A DNA stretch of 64,000 nucleotides from Flectonema sp. DT1601 (GCA_964019425.1 OZ025862.1:310001-374000), one strand, 5' to 3'. Shown: positions 1 through 9,889, counted from the first letter of the stretch. The notes: generated from the letters alone by a model not told the origin. Translations and numbers: made by a program.

Positions 1-557
1 GCTGCGCTGCTTTACTGATTGGGAGGGATCGTGCTGTTCCAGCCTCTGTAGCTGCTTACGCATTGAAGAATCCCTGACATGGGCATTAATCTGGCTATCA
101 GTATAGCCTAGCGTGAGACAGAGTCTCAAAAACTGAGAACGGACAGCAGGAACTGATTCTTTCACGCGTTCAAAAATATCTGAGAGCGGTTCCGGATTGA
201 TCGGCTCTGCAGGGATACTGACGGATGCGTAATGCGGATCACTAGTCAGCCTTTTTTTGCTCGCTGGTAGCAAGCGTTGCAGATTGAGCGCAGAGGAGCA
301 TACGCCGGGATTTCAAGACTACCGCGAAGTGGCTCTAGAAGCTTGTTGAACTTCGGATTCCGTCTTTTTGCGTTAGTGTGCGAGGTGCAGTTGTAGTTGT
401 CTGAGGAGCACTCAGCTGGCATCTCGTGGCAAGTGTGACACTTCATTGAGAGAAGTTTAAGCTGGTGCTGAAGGGAATAATAAGTGTAGTTACGAGAAAA
501 AATGCCAATCTCTGATGCATTTCCCTTTTTTTTCCAGAAAAAAATCAAATGCAGCAA
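1..557 (-). pseudogene. Fragment of a CxxC-containing hypothetical protein gene (runs off the left edge)
   Basis: I do not recognise this gene. On the minus strand an open frame from 557 to 246 contains a Met at 446-444 followed by a Cys-rich stretch: CHTC, further Cys and His, a basic segment with AKRRNPKF, then CNACYQ. The two CxxC pairs about 50 residues apart look like a zinc-binding treble clef. Just downstream, at a run of seven T on the plus strand (252-258), a different minus-strand frame stays open to base 1. It reads like real protein (SDIFERVKESVPAVRSQF, then LGYTDSQINAHV), faintly like a death-domain helix bundle. The simplest reading is one gene whose frame changes at the homopolymer, through mutation, sequencing error or an intron. 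Base composition is clearly GC-richer than the rest of the window, so this is the one piece of ordinary sequence outside the repeat array. No ATG or promoter is identified upstream. Confidence 0.4.
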
Positions 558-790
558 CAGGATTAACTTTTCCGTGCCGACAGTGATATTCTCTTAGTAC
601 CCATAACGCACCTGTCGGGTTCTAACGGTCAGTAAAAAAAGTGAAAAAAAAATAATCCCACCGCGTAAAATGAGAGATTGGGGCCGAACCTTTCCACCTC
701 GTAAAAAATCTCGAAAATGGATGCATTTTTGACCAATGGCTGCTCGAAGCAAAACTGGTTTTCGCGGCCGGTTATTTTTGGAATGACTAA
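558..790. other. Spacer without a recognisable gene
   Basis: There is no convincing open frame here. The segment ends with a short palindrome, GGAATGACT then AGTCATTCC around 780-807, where one inverted-repeat terminus abuts the next element. Confidence 0.5.
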
Positions 791-1743
791 TATATATCAG
801 TCATTCCTTTTTTTTGCGAACAAATTTTGGACATTGAAAAAGATTTTCAAAAAGAAATTGTAAAATTTTCGATCGAAGCGGCATTTTAATGCGCTGCATC
901 GTTGGGTTCATTTCCGTCCGAAATCGGGAGGTTGGCATCACATACTTGTCTCCCGAATTGAGAAAAGAGATTTTGTGGTTTACTAAATCAGCTCAGCCGT
1001 GGACAAGTACCAAAACTAAAAATTAATCGAAGGGTCTAATTTTACACTGCTGGTCCAGCGGGATCCAGAGAAAAAATAATCGAGCAAAAATATATTAAAG
1101 AGTACTAAGCATGTGCCGGTAAGGCAGATTGTTACTACCTGTCTTTTTGGACCTACTTTGATACTTAATGATCATTATCACCACCACAGATGCAACATTT
1201 TCCTTACATAATTGCTACTAGGGTTGATTGGTTAGTAAAAAAGTGCATATCTCTTGAGTGCGGGAGAAGGAAAAAAAAATAGTAAAAAGAAAAAATTAGG
1301 GGTGTTTTTTACTCAGATTTTCTCGATCTTTCCATTCCAGGTCTGAGATTAATATTTATCATTGAGTAGTACCAAGGAAATTTTGCAAAGAGACGTTTAT
1401 CTCTTTTTAGCAGCACTTACCATGTTTAAAAGTATATCCCTATGTCTAATTTTACAGATCGCACCCTCCCCGATTCCAAAAAATAAAAAATCGAGCAAAA
1501 GTAACATATCGTGTAACCTTGCTCAGGCGGTGAGAAAATGGTGTTTTTTGTTCGCAAGACAAAGGAATGACTGATATATATAGAAAATGGAGTTTTTTGC
1601 GAACAAAAAACTCCATTTTCTCACCGCCTGAGCAAGGTTACACGATATGTTATTTTTGCTCGATTTTTTATTTTTACATTTTTTTTTGAAATTTTTTTTC
1701 AGTGCCCAGAATTTGTTCGCAAACATAAGGAATGACTGATATA
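791..1743 (+). mobile_element. Long inverted-repeat element M, copy 1 (non-coding, MITE-like)
   Basis: The left terminus (about 791-825, CAGTCATTCC then TTTTTTTTGCGAACAAA) is repeated as reverse complement at 1713-1740 (TTGTTCGCAAA then GGAATGACTG). Both ends sit in TA-rich flanks. The CAGT start and TA-rich flank are typical of Tc1/mariner-derived MITEs; that family assignment is inference. The interior (about 830-1480) recurs at 8730-9410 and 62226-62815, and in reverse at 26268-26920 and 55889-56541. It carries no long ORF. No transposase is present in the window. Confidence 0.6.
1482..1674. repeat. Large inverted repeat (hairpin) inside element M
   Basis: Arms at about 1482-1556 and 1598-1674 are near-perfect reverse complements, separated by about 40 bp containing another TIR fragment (GGAATGACTGATATATATAG). 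It probably formed when one inverted-repeat element landed beside another in the opposite orientation. Confidence 0.7.
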
Positions 1744-1789
1744 TGTTCAGTTGTTTTTTTCTTCTTTGAGGCTTATAATAATCCTTTAG

Positions 1790-1937
1790 GGACCAGGTGC
1801 AACTTCCTACTTGTAGAGTTACTAAGAGATGTAAAAGCCATGTGTCTGAGGAGAATAACACTGACAGTAACACCGATGATGATACAGAGGATACTGTTGA
1901 TATTACAGCGACTGACCCCCGCATCACCGCAGCATAG
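1790..1937 (+). pseudogene. Conserved exon-like remnant, copy 1 of 8
   Basis: After a plausible 3' splice site (pyrimidine-rich stretch, CTTTAG at 1784-1789) one frame stays open for about 47 codons to TAG at 1935-1937. It reads CRVTKRCKSHVSEEN, then an acidic Asp/Thr-rich tail. The block is kept in eight places upstream of LRR genes, including the stop. It may be the last exon of an unrelated gene captured with the LRR upstream region. No domain is recognised. Confidence 0.3.
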
Positions 1938-2034
1938 CACTAGAGATACCGTCTAGGCTCGCATTCGCTCGCGCAAAGTTATTTTTGTTTTTTCTGAATA
2001 AAATTTGTCATTCTTGTTGTATTAATATGCTAGC

Positions 2035-2196
2035 ATGAAAACGACGGCTAGGTTACAGTGGGTGATTGAATATGTGGCTTGGGTTATCTGGTGTTGCATT
2101 TGGAAATATTTTATAAATCATTCACAACAGGTTTATCGATATGTGCTGCAATTCTACTTAATAAGAGATGGAGAAATTCGTATTTTTGTCATATAA
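2035..2196 (+). CDS. Small ORF upstream of LRR gene A (53 aa, hypothetical)
   Basis: ATG to TAA, 53 codons. It begins MKTTARLQWVI, then a hydrophobic Trp/Ile-rich stretch (WVIWCCIW) that could be one membrane segment, then a polar tail ending RDGEIRIFVI. The same frame occurs before nearly every LRR gene. Several differences between copies are synonymous (GCT/GCA, CTG/CTA, ACG/ACC/ACA), which hints at past coding. One copy (36181) has lost the ATG, so present function is doubtful. Confidence 0.3.
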   Translation: MKTTARLQWVIEYVAWVIWCCIWKYFINHSQQVYRYVLQFYLIRDGEIRIFVI

Positions 2197-2374
2197 CAGG
2201 TTGTTTGTTAAACACATCATGGATGTAGGTTGGGACTAAAGTTTGTGCAACAAAAAAAAATTAAAAAGAAAAGAAAAAAGTTTGTTTGAAGAAATATATT
2301 TTAAACATTTATTAATCTCATCATACTCCAAGCCATTCATCATCACATTTCGTAGGTTACTCACGCGAGTTAAT

Positions 2375-4528
2375 ATGCAACTTTCGGTTACGTTCCAAGA
2401 CACTGGATTTCCTGACGTTGTTTTCACAGCTTCCGGAGAGTCGCTCGTGAAAGATGCATTGCAGGTTGCAGCTGACGAGTGGGGTACCGATGCTGACTTT
2501 CTTGAGCTTTCTCTCGCAGGATCGCTGCTTCGAGCAGGTAATCGACTGGTGTCGTATGGAGTAGAGGACGGCTCGCTGTTGGATGCATCGGTGGTGCGCT
2601 TGTTTGGATTGGAGTTTTTGACAGATTCTGCAAAGAGAGCGAAGGCATTCCTACGAGGAAAACGGGATCAGGACGGGTTTTTCTGCCTTGATACTCCCAC
2701 ATTCGCTGTGGATGGCTGTCTTCAGTTTAACAACGATGATGAGTGGATCTCGAATGATGTTACGAACATCTCATTCAGCAACTCTGAACCCTCAGTCACG
2801 ACCGTTTCAGATGATTTCTTATCCTCATCTCGTAAGATTATAAGAGTCAGTCTGCCTGGTCTTCAATACGTCACATCTGTTGGTAGTGCTTTCCTCAAAA
2901 ATTGCGATTCACTGACATCCGTAGACTTATCAAGTCTCAGCAATCTTTTAACTGTGGGAGACTCTTTTCTATATGATTGTTCATCCCTCACATCTATGGA
3001 CTTATCAAGTCTCAGCAATCTTTCAACTGTGGGAGACGATTTTCTATATAATTGTTCATCCCTCACATCTCTGGACTTATCAAGTCTCAGCAATCTTTCA
3101 ACTGTGGGAGACGATTTTCTATGTAATTGTTCATCCCTCACATCTCTGGACTTATCAAGTCTCAGCAATCTTTCAACTGTGGGAGGCTCTTTTCTATATA
3201 ATTGTTCATCCCTCACATCTCTGGACTTATCAAGTCTCAGCAATCTTTCAACTGTGGGAGACTCTTTTCTATATGATTGTTCACCCCTCACATCTCTGGA
3301 CTTATCAAGTCTCAGCAATCTTTCAACTGTGGGAGACGATTTTCTATGTAATTGTTCATCCCTCACATCTCTGGACTTATCAAGTCTCAGCAATCTTTCA
3401 ACTGTGGGAGACGATTTTCTATGTAATTGTTCATCCCTCACATCTCTGGACTTATCAAGTCTCAGCAATCTTTCAACTGTGGGAGACTCTTTTCTATATG
3501 ATTGTTCATCCCTCACAAATCTGGACTTATCAAGTCTCAGCAATCTTTCAACTGTGGGAGGCTCTTTTCTATATAATTGTTCATCCCTCACATCTCTGGA
3601 CTTATCAAGTCTCAGCAATCTTTCAACTGTGGGATACGATTTTCTAAATAATTGTTCATCCCTCACAAATCTGGACTTATCAAGTCTCAGCAATCTTTCA
3701 ACTGTTGGAGACCATTTTCTATATGATTGTTCATCCCTCACATCTCTGGACTTATCAAGTCTCAGCAATCTTTCAACTGTGGGAGGCTCTTTTCTACGTC
3801 ATTGTAAAACCCTCACATCTCTGGACTTATCAAGTCTCAGCAATCTTTCAACTGTTGGAGACTATTTTCTATATGATTGTTCATCCCTCACAAATCTGGA
3901 CTTATCAAGTCTCAGCAATCTTTCAACTGTGGGAGACTCTTTTCTATATAATTGTTCATCCCTCACATCTCTGGACTTATCAAGTCTCAGCAATATTTCA
4001 ACTGTGGGAGGCTCTTTTCTACGTCATTGTAAAACCCTCACATCTCTGGACTTATCAAGTCTCAGCAATATTTCAACTGTGGGAGACTCTTTTCTATATA
4101 ATTGTTCATCACTCACATATCTGGACTTATCAAGTCTCAGCAATCTTTCAACTGTGGGAGGCTCTTTTCTAAGTAATTGTTCATCCCTCACATCTCTGGA
4201 CTTATCAAGTCTCAGCAATCTTTCAACTGTGGGAGGCTCTTTTCTATATAATTGTTCATCCCTCAAATCACTGGACTTATCAAGTCTCAGCAATCTTTCA
4301 ATTGTGCGAGGCTGTTTTCTAAATAATTGTTCATCCCTCACATCTCTGGACTTATCAAGTCTCAGCAATATTTCAACTGTTGGAGACCATTTCCTAAATA
4401 ATTGTTCATCACTTACTTCCTTGGATTTAACCCTCGTGAATGTGGAATCCGTTGGAAGTAATTTCTTAAAAGGTTGCTCATCCATTAAGAGAGATAAACT
4501 GCATACGAGCGTAGCGAATTTGAAATGA
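2375..4528 (+). CDS. LRR gene A: ubiquitin-like domain plus 20 BspA-type leucine-rich repeats
   Basis: The product has 717 residues. Residues 1-75 have the beta-grasp pattern of ubiquitin-like domains: a first strand MQLSVTF, a helix around ESLVKDALQVAADEW, then LSLAGSLLRAGNRL-SYGVEDGSLLD-VVRLFG. Residues 76-179 form a linker with irregular repeats ending SAFLKNC. Residues 180-679 are 20 repeats of exactly 25 residues (LTSLDLSSLSNLSTVG..FL..CSS), the LRR_5/BspA style found in protist surface and adhesion proteins. A fixed 38-residue cap ends at ANLK. No signal peptide or membrane segment is visible. This Met is chosen because all copies agree in frame from here, while the open frame upstream crosses an A-tract that differs in length between copies. 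Repeats 12 and 15 carry RHCKT. Function is unknown; ligand binding is an inference from the fold. Confidence 0.85.
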   Translation: MQLSVTFQDTGFPDVVFTASGESLVKDALQVAADEWGTDADFLELSLAGSLLRAGNRLVSYGVEDGSLLDASVVRLFGLEFLTDSAKRAKAFLRGKRDQDGFFCLDTPTFAVDGCLQFNNDDEWISNDVTNISFSNSEPSVTTVSDDFLSSSRKIIRVSLPGLQYVTSVGSAFLKNCDSLTSVDLSSLSNLLTVGDSFLYDCSSLTSMDLSSLSNLSTVGDDFLYNCSSLTSLDLSSLSNLSTVGDDFLCNCSSLTSLDLSSLSNLSTVGGSFLYNCSSLTSLDLSSLSNLSTVGDSFLYDCSPLTSLDLSSLSNLSTVGDDFLCNCSSLTSLDLSSLSNLSTVGDDFLCNCSSLTSLDLSSLSNLSTVGDSFLYDCSSLTNLDLSSLSNLSTVGGSFLYNCSSLTSLDLSSLSNLSTVGYDFLNNCSSLTNLDLSSLSNLSTVGDHFLYDCSSLTSLDLSSLSNLSTVGGSFLRHCKTLTSLDLSSLSNLSTVGDYFLYDCSSLTNLDLSSLSNLSTVGDSFLYNCSSLTSLDLSSLSNISTVGGSFLRHCKTLTSLDLSSLSNISTVGDSFLYNCSSLTYLDLSSLSNLSTVGGSFLSNCSSLTSLDLSSLSNLSTVGGSFLYNCSSLKSLDLSSLSNLSIVRGCFLNNCSSLTSLDLSSLSNISTVGDHFLNNCSSLTSLDLTLVNVESVGSNFLKGCSSIKRDKLHTSVANLK

Positions 4529-4801
4529 CAGAAATCATAAATGTTGTTTTTAGTGTGTGTGCGTTGTTCCCCTTGTTTTATTTGAAGGTATTTAATTTAT
4601 GTTTTAATATTTCAGAAAGAAGATGTTCGCTCACACACTCTTAAAACCACGGCAAGGTTACAGTGGGTGATTGGATATGTGACTTGGGTTATCTGGTGTT
4701 GCATTTGGAAATATTTTATAAATCATTCACAACAGGTTTATCGATATGTGCTGCAATTCTACTTAATAAGAGATGGAGAAATTCGTATTTTTGTCATATA
4801 A
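4525..4801 (+). CDS. Candidate small gene overlapping the LRR stop codon, with a possible 28-nt intron
   Basis: An ATG overlaps the LRR stop as ATGA. The first 21 codons (4525-4587, MTEIINVVFSVCALFPLFYL) end at a GTATTT...TTTCAG segment (4588-4615). If those 28 nt are an intron, the frame joins in phase to 4616-4801, the same Trp-rich frame described at 2035-2196, giving 82 residues with two hydrophobic stretches. Without splicing the frame stops early. The block recurs after other LRR genes, but the ATG is lost after genes E and L, so it may be decaying or may only be intergenic DNA. Confidence 0.25.
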
Positions 4802-4978
4802 CAGGTTGTTTGTTAAACACATCATGGATGTAGGTTGGGACTAAAGTTTGTGCACCAAAAAAAATTAAAAAGAAAAGAAAAAAGTTTGTTTGAAGAAATA
4901 TATTTTAAACATTTATTAATCTCATCATACTCCAAGCCATTCATCATCACATTTCGTAGGTTACTCACGCGAGTTAAT

Positions 4979-6937
4979 ATGCAACTTTCGGTTACGTTCC
5001 AAGACACTGGATTTCCTGACGTTGTTTTCACAGCTTCTGGAGAGTCGCTCGTGAAGGATGCATTGCAGGTTGCAGCTGACGAGTGGGGTACCGATGCTGA
5101 CTTTCTTGAGCTTTCTCTCGCAGGATCGCTGCTTCGAGCAGGTAATCGACTGGTGTCGTATGGAGTAGAGGACGGCTCGCTGTTGGATGCATCGGTGGTG
5201 CGCTTGTTTGGATTGGAGTTTTTGACAGATTTTGCAAAGAGAGCGAAGGCATTCCTACGAGGAAAACGGGATCAGGACGGGTTTTTCTGCCTTGATACTC
5301 CCACATTCGCTGTGGATGGCTGTCTTCAGTTTAACAACGATGATGAGTGGATCTCGAATGATGTTACGAACATCTCATTCAGCAACTCTGAACCCTCAGT
5401 CACGACCGTTTCAGATGATTTCTTATCCTCATCTCGTAAGATTATAAGAGTCAGTCTGCCTGGTCTTCAATACGTCACATCTGTTGGTAGTGCTTTCCTC
5501 AAAAATTGCGATTCACTGACATCCGTAGACTTATCAAGTCTCAGCAATCTTTTAACTGTGGGAGACTCTTTTCTATATGATTGTTCATCCCTCACATCTC
5601 TGGACTTACCAAGTCTCAGCAATCTTTCAACTGTGGGAGACGATTTTCTATGTAATTGTTCATCCCTCACATCTCTGGACTTATCAAGTCTCAGCAATAT
5701 TTCAACTGTGAGATACGATTTTCTAAATAATTGTTCATCCCTCACAAATCTGGACTTATCAAGTCTCAGCAATCTTTTAACTGTGGGATACTATTTTCTA
5801 AATAGTTGTTCATCCCTCACATCTCTGGACTTATCAAGTCTCAGCAATCTTTCAACTGTGGGAGGCTGTTTTCTAAATAATTGTTCATCCCTCACATCTC
5901 TGGACTTATCAAGTCTCAGCAATCTTTCAACTGTGGGAGACGATTTTCTATGTAATTGTTCATCCCTCACATCTCTGGACTTATCAAGTCTCAGCAATCT
6001 TTCAACTGTGGGAGACTCTTTTCTATATGATTGTTCATCCCTCACAAATCTGGACTTATCAAGTCTCAGCAATCTTTCAACTGTGGGAGGCTCTTTTCTA
6101 TATAATTGTTCATCCCTCACATCTCTGGACTTATCAAGTCTCAGCAATCTTTCAACTGTGGGAGACTATTTTCTAAGTAATTGTTCATCCCTCACAAATC
6201 TGGACTTATCAAGTCTCAGCAATCTTTCAACTGTGGGAGCCTGTTTTCTACATAATTGTTCATCCCTCACATCTCTGGACTTATCAAGTCTCAGCAATCT
6301 TTCAACTGTGGGAGGCTGTTTTCTAAATAATTGTTCATCCCTCACATCTCTGGACTTATCAAGTCTCAGCAATCTTTCAACTGTTGGAGACTATTTTCTA
6401 TATGATTGTTCATCCCTCACAAATCTGGACTTATCAAGTCTCAGCAATCTTTCAACTGTGGGAGACTCTTTTCTATATGATTGTTCATCCCTCACAAATC
6501 TGGACTTATCAAGTCTCAGCAATCTTTCAACTGTGGGAGGCTCTTTTCTATATAATTGTTCATCCCTCACATCTCTGGACTTATCAAGTCTCAGCAATCT
6601 TTCAACTGTGGGAGACTATTTTCTAAGTAATTGTTCATCCCTCACAAATCTGGACTTATCAAGTCTCAGCAATCTTTCAACTGTGGGAGCCTGTTTTCTA
6701 CATAATTGTTCATCCCTCACATCTCTGGACTTATCAAGTCTCAGCAATCTTTCAACTGTGGGAGGCTGTTTTCTAAATAATTGTTCATCCCTCACATCTC
6801 TGGACTTATCAAGTCTCAGCAATCTTTCAACTGTGGGAGACGATTTTCTCTGGTTTTGGTTATACCCTGGTTTTGGTTTCCCAGGGCTCACGATCAATTC
6901 AAAATTGAAGAACTCGATTCCGTACTGCACTGAATGA
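4979..6937 (+). pseudogene. LRR gene B: 3'-truncated member of the ubiquitin-like/LRR family
   Basis: This copy starts at the family Met and has the same ubiquitin-like N-terminus as gene A (one visible change, DFAKRAK for DSAKRAK). It carries 17 complete 25-residue repeats and part of an 18th. At about 6850 the LRR frame runs straight into the repeat element at 6851-8400, which supplies 28 foreign residues and a stop. The 38-residue C-cap is missing. Repeats 7-11 recur in the same order as 13-17, an internal six-repeat (450 bp) duplication. It lies about 450 bp behind gene A in the same orientation, as most shortened copies lie behind an intact one. Whether the shortened protein is made is unknown. 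Confidence 0.75.
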
Positions 6938-8400
6938 CAACACGGAAAAAGAGATGTGTATGCAGCTAAGTTAGAAACATTTATTATAATGTAAAGTATT
7001 TACGTCAATCGCAGAGTGTATACCTACACTAACATTACCTTTAGTCAACTGTATCTCAGAACTAATGTTAAATTATCGTTATGTTGTTTATGATACAGAA
7101 CATTTGTATTTTACGTACAAACTCGAACAGTTAACCCCCCATCACTCTGTACCCAGGTTGAAGCTTCGCGACAACCCGTTTGTGAGCAGAGTACAGGTGC
7201 AAATATACGCAAGCAAATTTGTGCCCGGCGCAACGCGCCTAGGATGTGTATCCAGTTACTGATTAGTCAACTATGGATACAATACATCCAAATGTTAGCT
7301 CTTGTTATTAATAATTCTTTACATCTCCTTTTATTTTGAGACAGAAACTTGATCATTAAACACCTTTAGTTCTAATCACAATAGTGACCATAAAAAGATC
7401 AATCCATGACTACTAATCAATACACGGATATTCCGGAGTTACAATGGAATTTCTCTGATCTAACTTTAGGCAGTATTGGTCGTAGCGGCGTTCTCTTCCC
7501 ACGTGCATAAAAGAAATTATGTCACGGAAAATGAAATAAAAATAAAGAACAGAATGTAGGATTTCAAAGGACGCATAAAATCAAGTTTCTTTGTCAGTTA
7601 CCTGAGTTGGCCCGTAGCCCCTTTGAATTAGGACAACATTTAGAGATAAATATTATTGTAATTCGTATAATTCAAATAATGTAAATCTAACTGTCTTACG
7701 TCATTTTGTTTTCTTTATTGAAAGAAAGTACATTCCTGTTACATAAACTACAGGTAGAAAATACTGAGGTAACCCTTAACCATGAAGGTCAATTTTGTGA
7801 GAACTCTAACATGTTCGCGTATAGAACATAGAGGGACACGGATGATTGTTTTCTTTTTGAATACATTCCCCACTCTGGACTTTGCCAATTAAATGTCTTA
7901 ACCCAAAACCCGTCGATGCCGTCACCCCAACATTATTTGTTGGATCATGCAACCCCCTCAGATTTTCAAACTGAATTTTGGATAACGCTACCATAATTTA
8001 TTTAAGGTGAGTGCTCCGCTAGTAGTGTGCTACGAACTAGCAATTTTTGCTAACATATTTTTTTCAAAGAATTGTTGATTTTAAGCAAGTAATTTGTAGG
8101 TGAAACCTACACTCTGCCGTATTACATTATACCCTGGTTTTGGTTTCCCAGGGCTCACGATCAATTCAAAATTGAATAACTCGATTCCGTACTGCACTGA
8201 ATGACAACACGGAAAAAGAGATGTGTATGCAGCTAAGTTAGAAACATTTATTATAATGTAAAGTATTTACGTCAATCAGCTGAGTGTATACCTACACTAA
8301 CATTACCTTTAGTCACTGTATCTCAGAACTAATGTTAAATTATCGTTATGTTGTTTATGATACAAAACATTTGTATTTTACGTACAAACTCGAACAGTAA
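6851..8400 (+). mobile_element. RB element, copy 1, with direct terminal repeats
   Basis: A direct repeat of up to about 345 bp flanks a ~0.9 kb interior. The left one is shortened (about 6861-7137); the right one is at 8055-8400. Each contains a GGTTTTGGTTTCCCAGGG motif and ends in repeat R1 (ACAGTTAA plus a C-run). Small ORFs are conserved between copies: a 65-codon one at 7065-7262 (+) and a 62-codon one at 7806-7994 (-). Neither has a recognised domain. The layout could be that of a short non-autonomous retroelement; it looks old, and no polymerase or coat gene is present. Inserted into or recombined with LRR gene B. Confidence 0.55.
8009..8043 (+). other. Conserved 35-bp stem-loop motif in RB element
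   Basis: CTAGTAG, a short loop, then CTACGAACTAG can fold as a hairpin with a CGAA bulge. Nearly the same 35 bp is found near the 3' end of both PLE copies (25497 and 55118) and in RB at 32143, 42409 and 62029. Confidence 0.55.
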
Positions 8401-8694
8401 CTAAACACCCTACTAACAATAACATAATTCAGTTTGACTTTGTGGTTGTTTTTTTTTTTGAATTTTTTTTATTTTTTTTTTTTTTTTTTCCATTTGGGAA
8501 GTAAGAGCTATAAAAAAAAACAAAAGAACAGGAACAGCATCGTGTGTAAAAAGCTTTTCAGCTTTATTAGTTTAAGTCGGTTTCACAGTTTTCGTTGCAT
8601 ACAAAAAAGAAAAATCATCACAAAATAGCACGATTTTTTTCCGTAAAGCTACAGAGTAGTCATTTTTCAGTTTTTCCTCTTTTTTTAAAAAAAA
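8401..8694 (+). repeat. Repeat P: T-rich dispersed segment
   Basis: This starts CTAAACACCC and contains two long T-runs, then GTAAGAGCTATAAAAA and GCATCGTGTGT. It recurs at 25973-26267 and 55593-55888, each time just before an M terminus. No gene is visible. Confidence 0.6.
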
Positions 8695-9424
8695 ATATAT
8701 ATCAGTCATTCCTTTTTTTTGCGAACAAATTTTGGACATCGAAAAAGATTTTCAAAAAGAAATTGTAAAATTTTCGATCGAAGCGTCATTTTAATGCGCT
8801 GCATCGTTGGGTTCATTTCCGTCCGAAATCGGGAGGTTGGCATCACATACTTGTCTCCCGAATTGAGAAAAGAGATTTTGTGGTTTACTAAATCAACTCA
8901 GCCGTGGACAAGTACCAAAACTAAAAATTAATCGAAGGGTCTAATTTTACACTGCTGGTCCAGCGGGATCCAGAGAAAAAATAATCGAGCAAAAATATAT
9001 TAAAGAGTACTAAGCATGTGCCGGTGAGGCAGATTGTTACTACCTGTCTTTTTGGACCTACTTTGATACTTAATGATCATTATCACCACCACAGATGCAA
9101 CATTTTCCTTACATAATTGCTACTAGGGTTGATTTGTTAGTAAAAAGGTGCATATCTCTTGAGTGCGGGAGAAGGGAAAAAAAATAGTAAAAAAAAAAAA
9201 ATTAGGGGTGTTTTTTACTCAGATTTTCTCGATCTTTCCATTCCAGGTCTGAGATTAATATTTATCATTGAGTAGTACCAAGGAAATTTTGCGAAGAGAC
9301 GTTTATCTCTTTTTAGCAGCACTTACCATGTTTAAAAGTATATCCCTATGTCTAATTTTACAGATCGCACCCTCCCCGATTCCAAAAAATAAAAAATCGA
9401 GCAAAAGTAACATATCGTGTAACC
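8695..9424 (+). mobile_element. Element M, copy 2 (5' TIR and interior)
   Basis: This matches 791-1520 closely with a few substitutions. The left TIR is at about 8697-8730. It is directly followed by the short inverted-repeat element at 9427. Confidence 0.6.
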
Positions 9425-9426
9425 TT

Positions 9427-9599
9427 ATATATATCAGTCATTCCTTTTTTTTGCGAACAAAAAACACCATTTTCTCACCGCCTGAGCAAGGTTACACGAT
9501 ATGTTATTTTTGCTCGATTTTTTATTTTTACAATTTTTTTTTGAAAATTTTTTTCAGTGTCCAGAATTTGTTCGCAAACATAAGGAATGACTGATATAT
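9427..9599 (+). mobile_element. Short MITE-like element m (~172 bp)
   Basis: The left terminus CAGTCATTCC...GCGAACAAA and right terminus TTGTTCGC...GGAATGACTG are inverted repeats of about 30 bp around a T-rich centre with TTGCTCGATTTTTTATTTTTAC. TA-rich sequence flanks it. Full copies lie at 27017, 56639 and 62826, and right halves at 32645, 35798 and 42912. It is non-coding. Confidence 0.65.
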
Positions 9600-9644
9600 G
9601 TTCAGTTGTTTTTTTCTTCTTTGAGGCTTATAATAATCCTTTAG

Positions 9645-9792
9645 GGACCAGGTGCAACCTCCTACTTGTAGAGTTACTAAGAGATGTAAAAGCCATGTGT
9701 CTGATGAGAATAACACTGACAGTAACACCGATGATGATACAGAGGATACTGTTGATATTACAGCGACTGACCCCCGCATCACCGCAGCATAG
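9645..9792 (+). pseudogene. Exon-like remnant, copy 2
   Basis: Same frame, splice-site-like border and TAG as the copy at 1790. It carries CCT for CTT (Pro for Leu) near the start, and GATGAG for GAGGAG. Confidence 0.3.
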
Positions 9793-9889
9793 CACTAGAG
9801 ATACCGTCTAGGCTCGCATTCGCTCGCGCAAAGTTATTTTTGTTTTTTCTGAATAAAATTTGTCATTCTTGTTGTATTAATATGCTAGC

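Noticed and set aside
2243-2374. N-terminal extension of the LRR proteins upstream of the family Met (KKKKRKKKSLFEEIYF...)
   Set aside because: It crosses an A-tract whose length differs between copies, so the extension is not conserved in frame; probably 5' untranslated.
2863-3768. Antisense and shifted frames in the LRR arrays (LRLDKSRDVRDEQ and IVHPSHLWTYQVSAIFQLWE repeats)
   Set aside because: Shadows of the 75-bp unit; they lack the conserved N- and C-terminal parts.
2375-4528. Secreted or membrane-anchored surface antigen
   Set aside because: No signal peptide, membrane segment or anchor signal is visible; BspA-type repeats alone do not decide location.
4525-4801. PEN-2 (gamma-secretase subunit) identity for the small Trp-rich ORF
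   Set aside because: A G-x3-W-x6-W pattern matches, but the rest of the family signature is missing and the match is too short.
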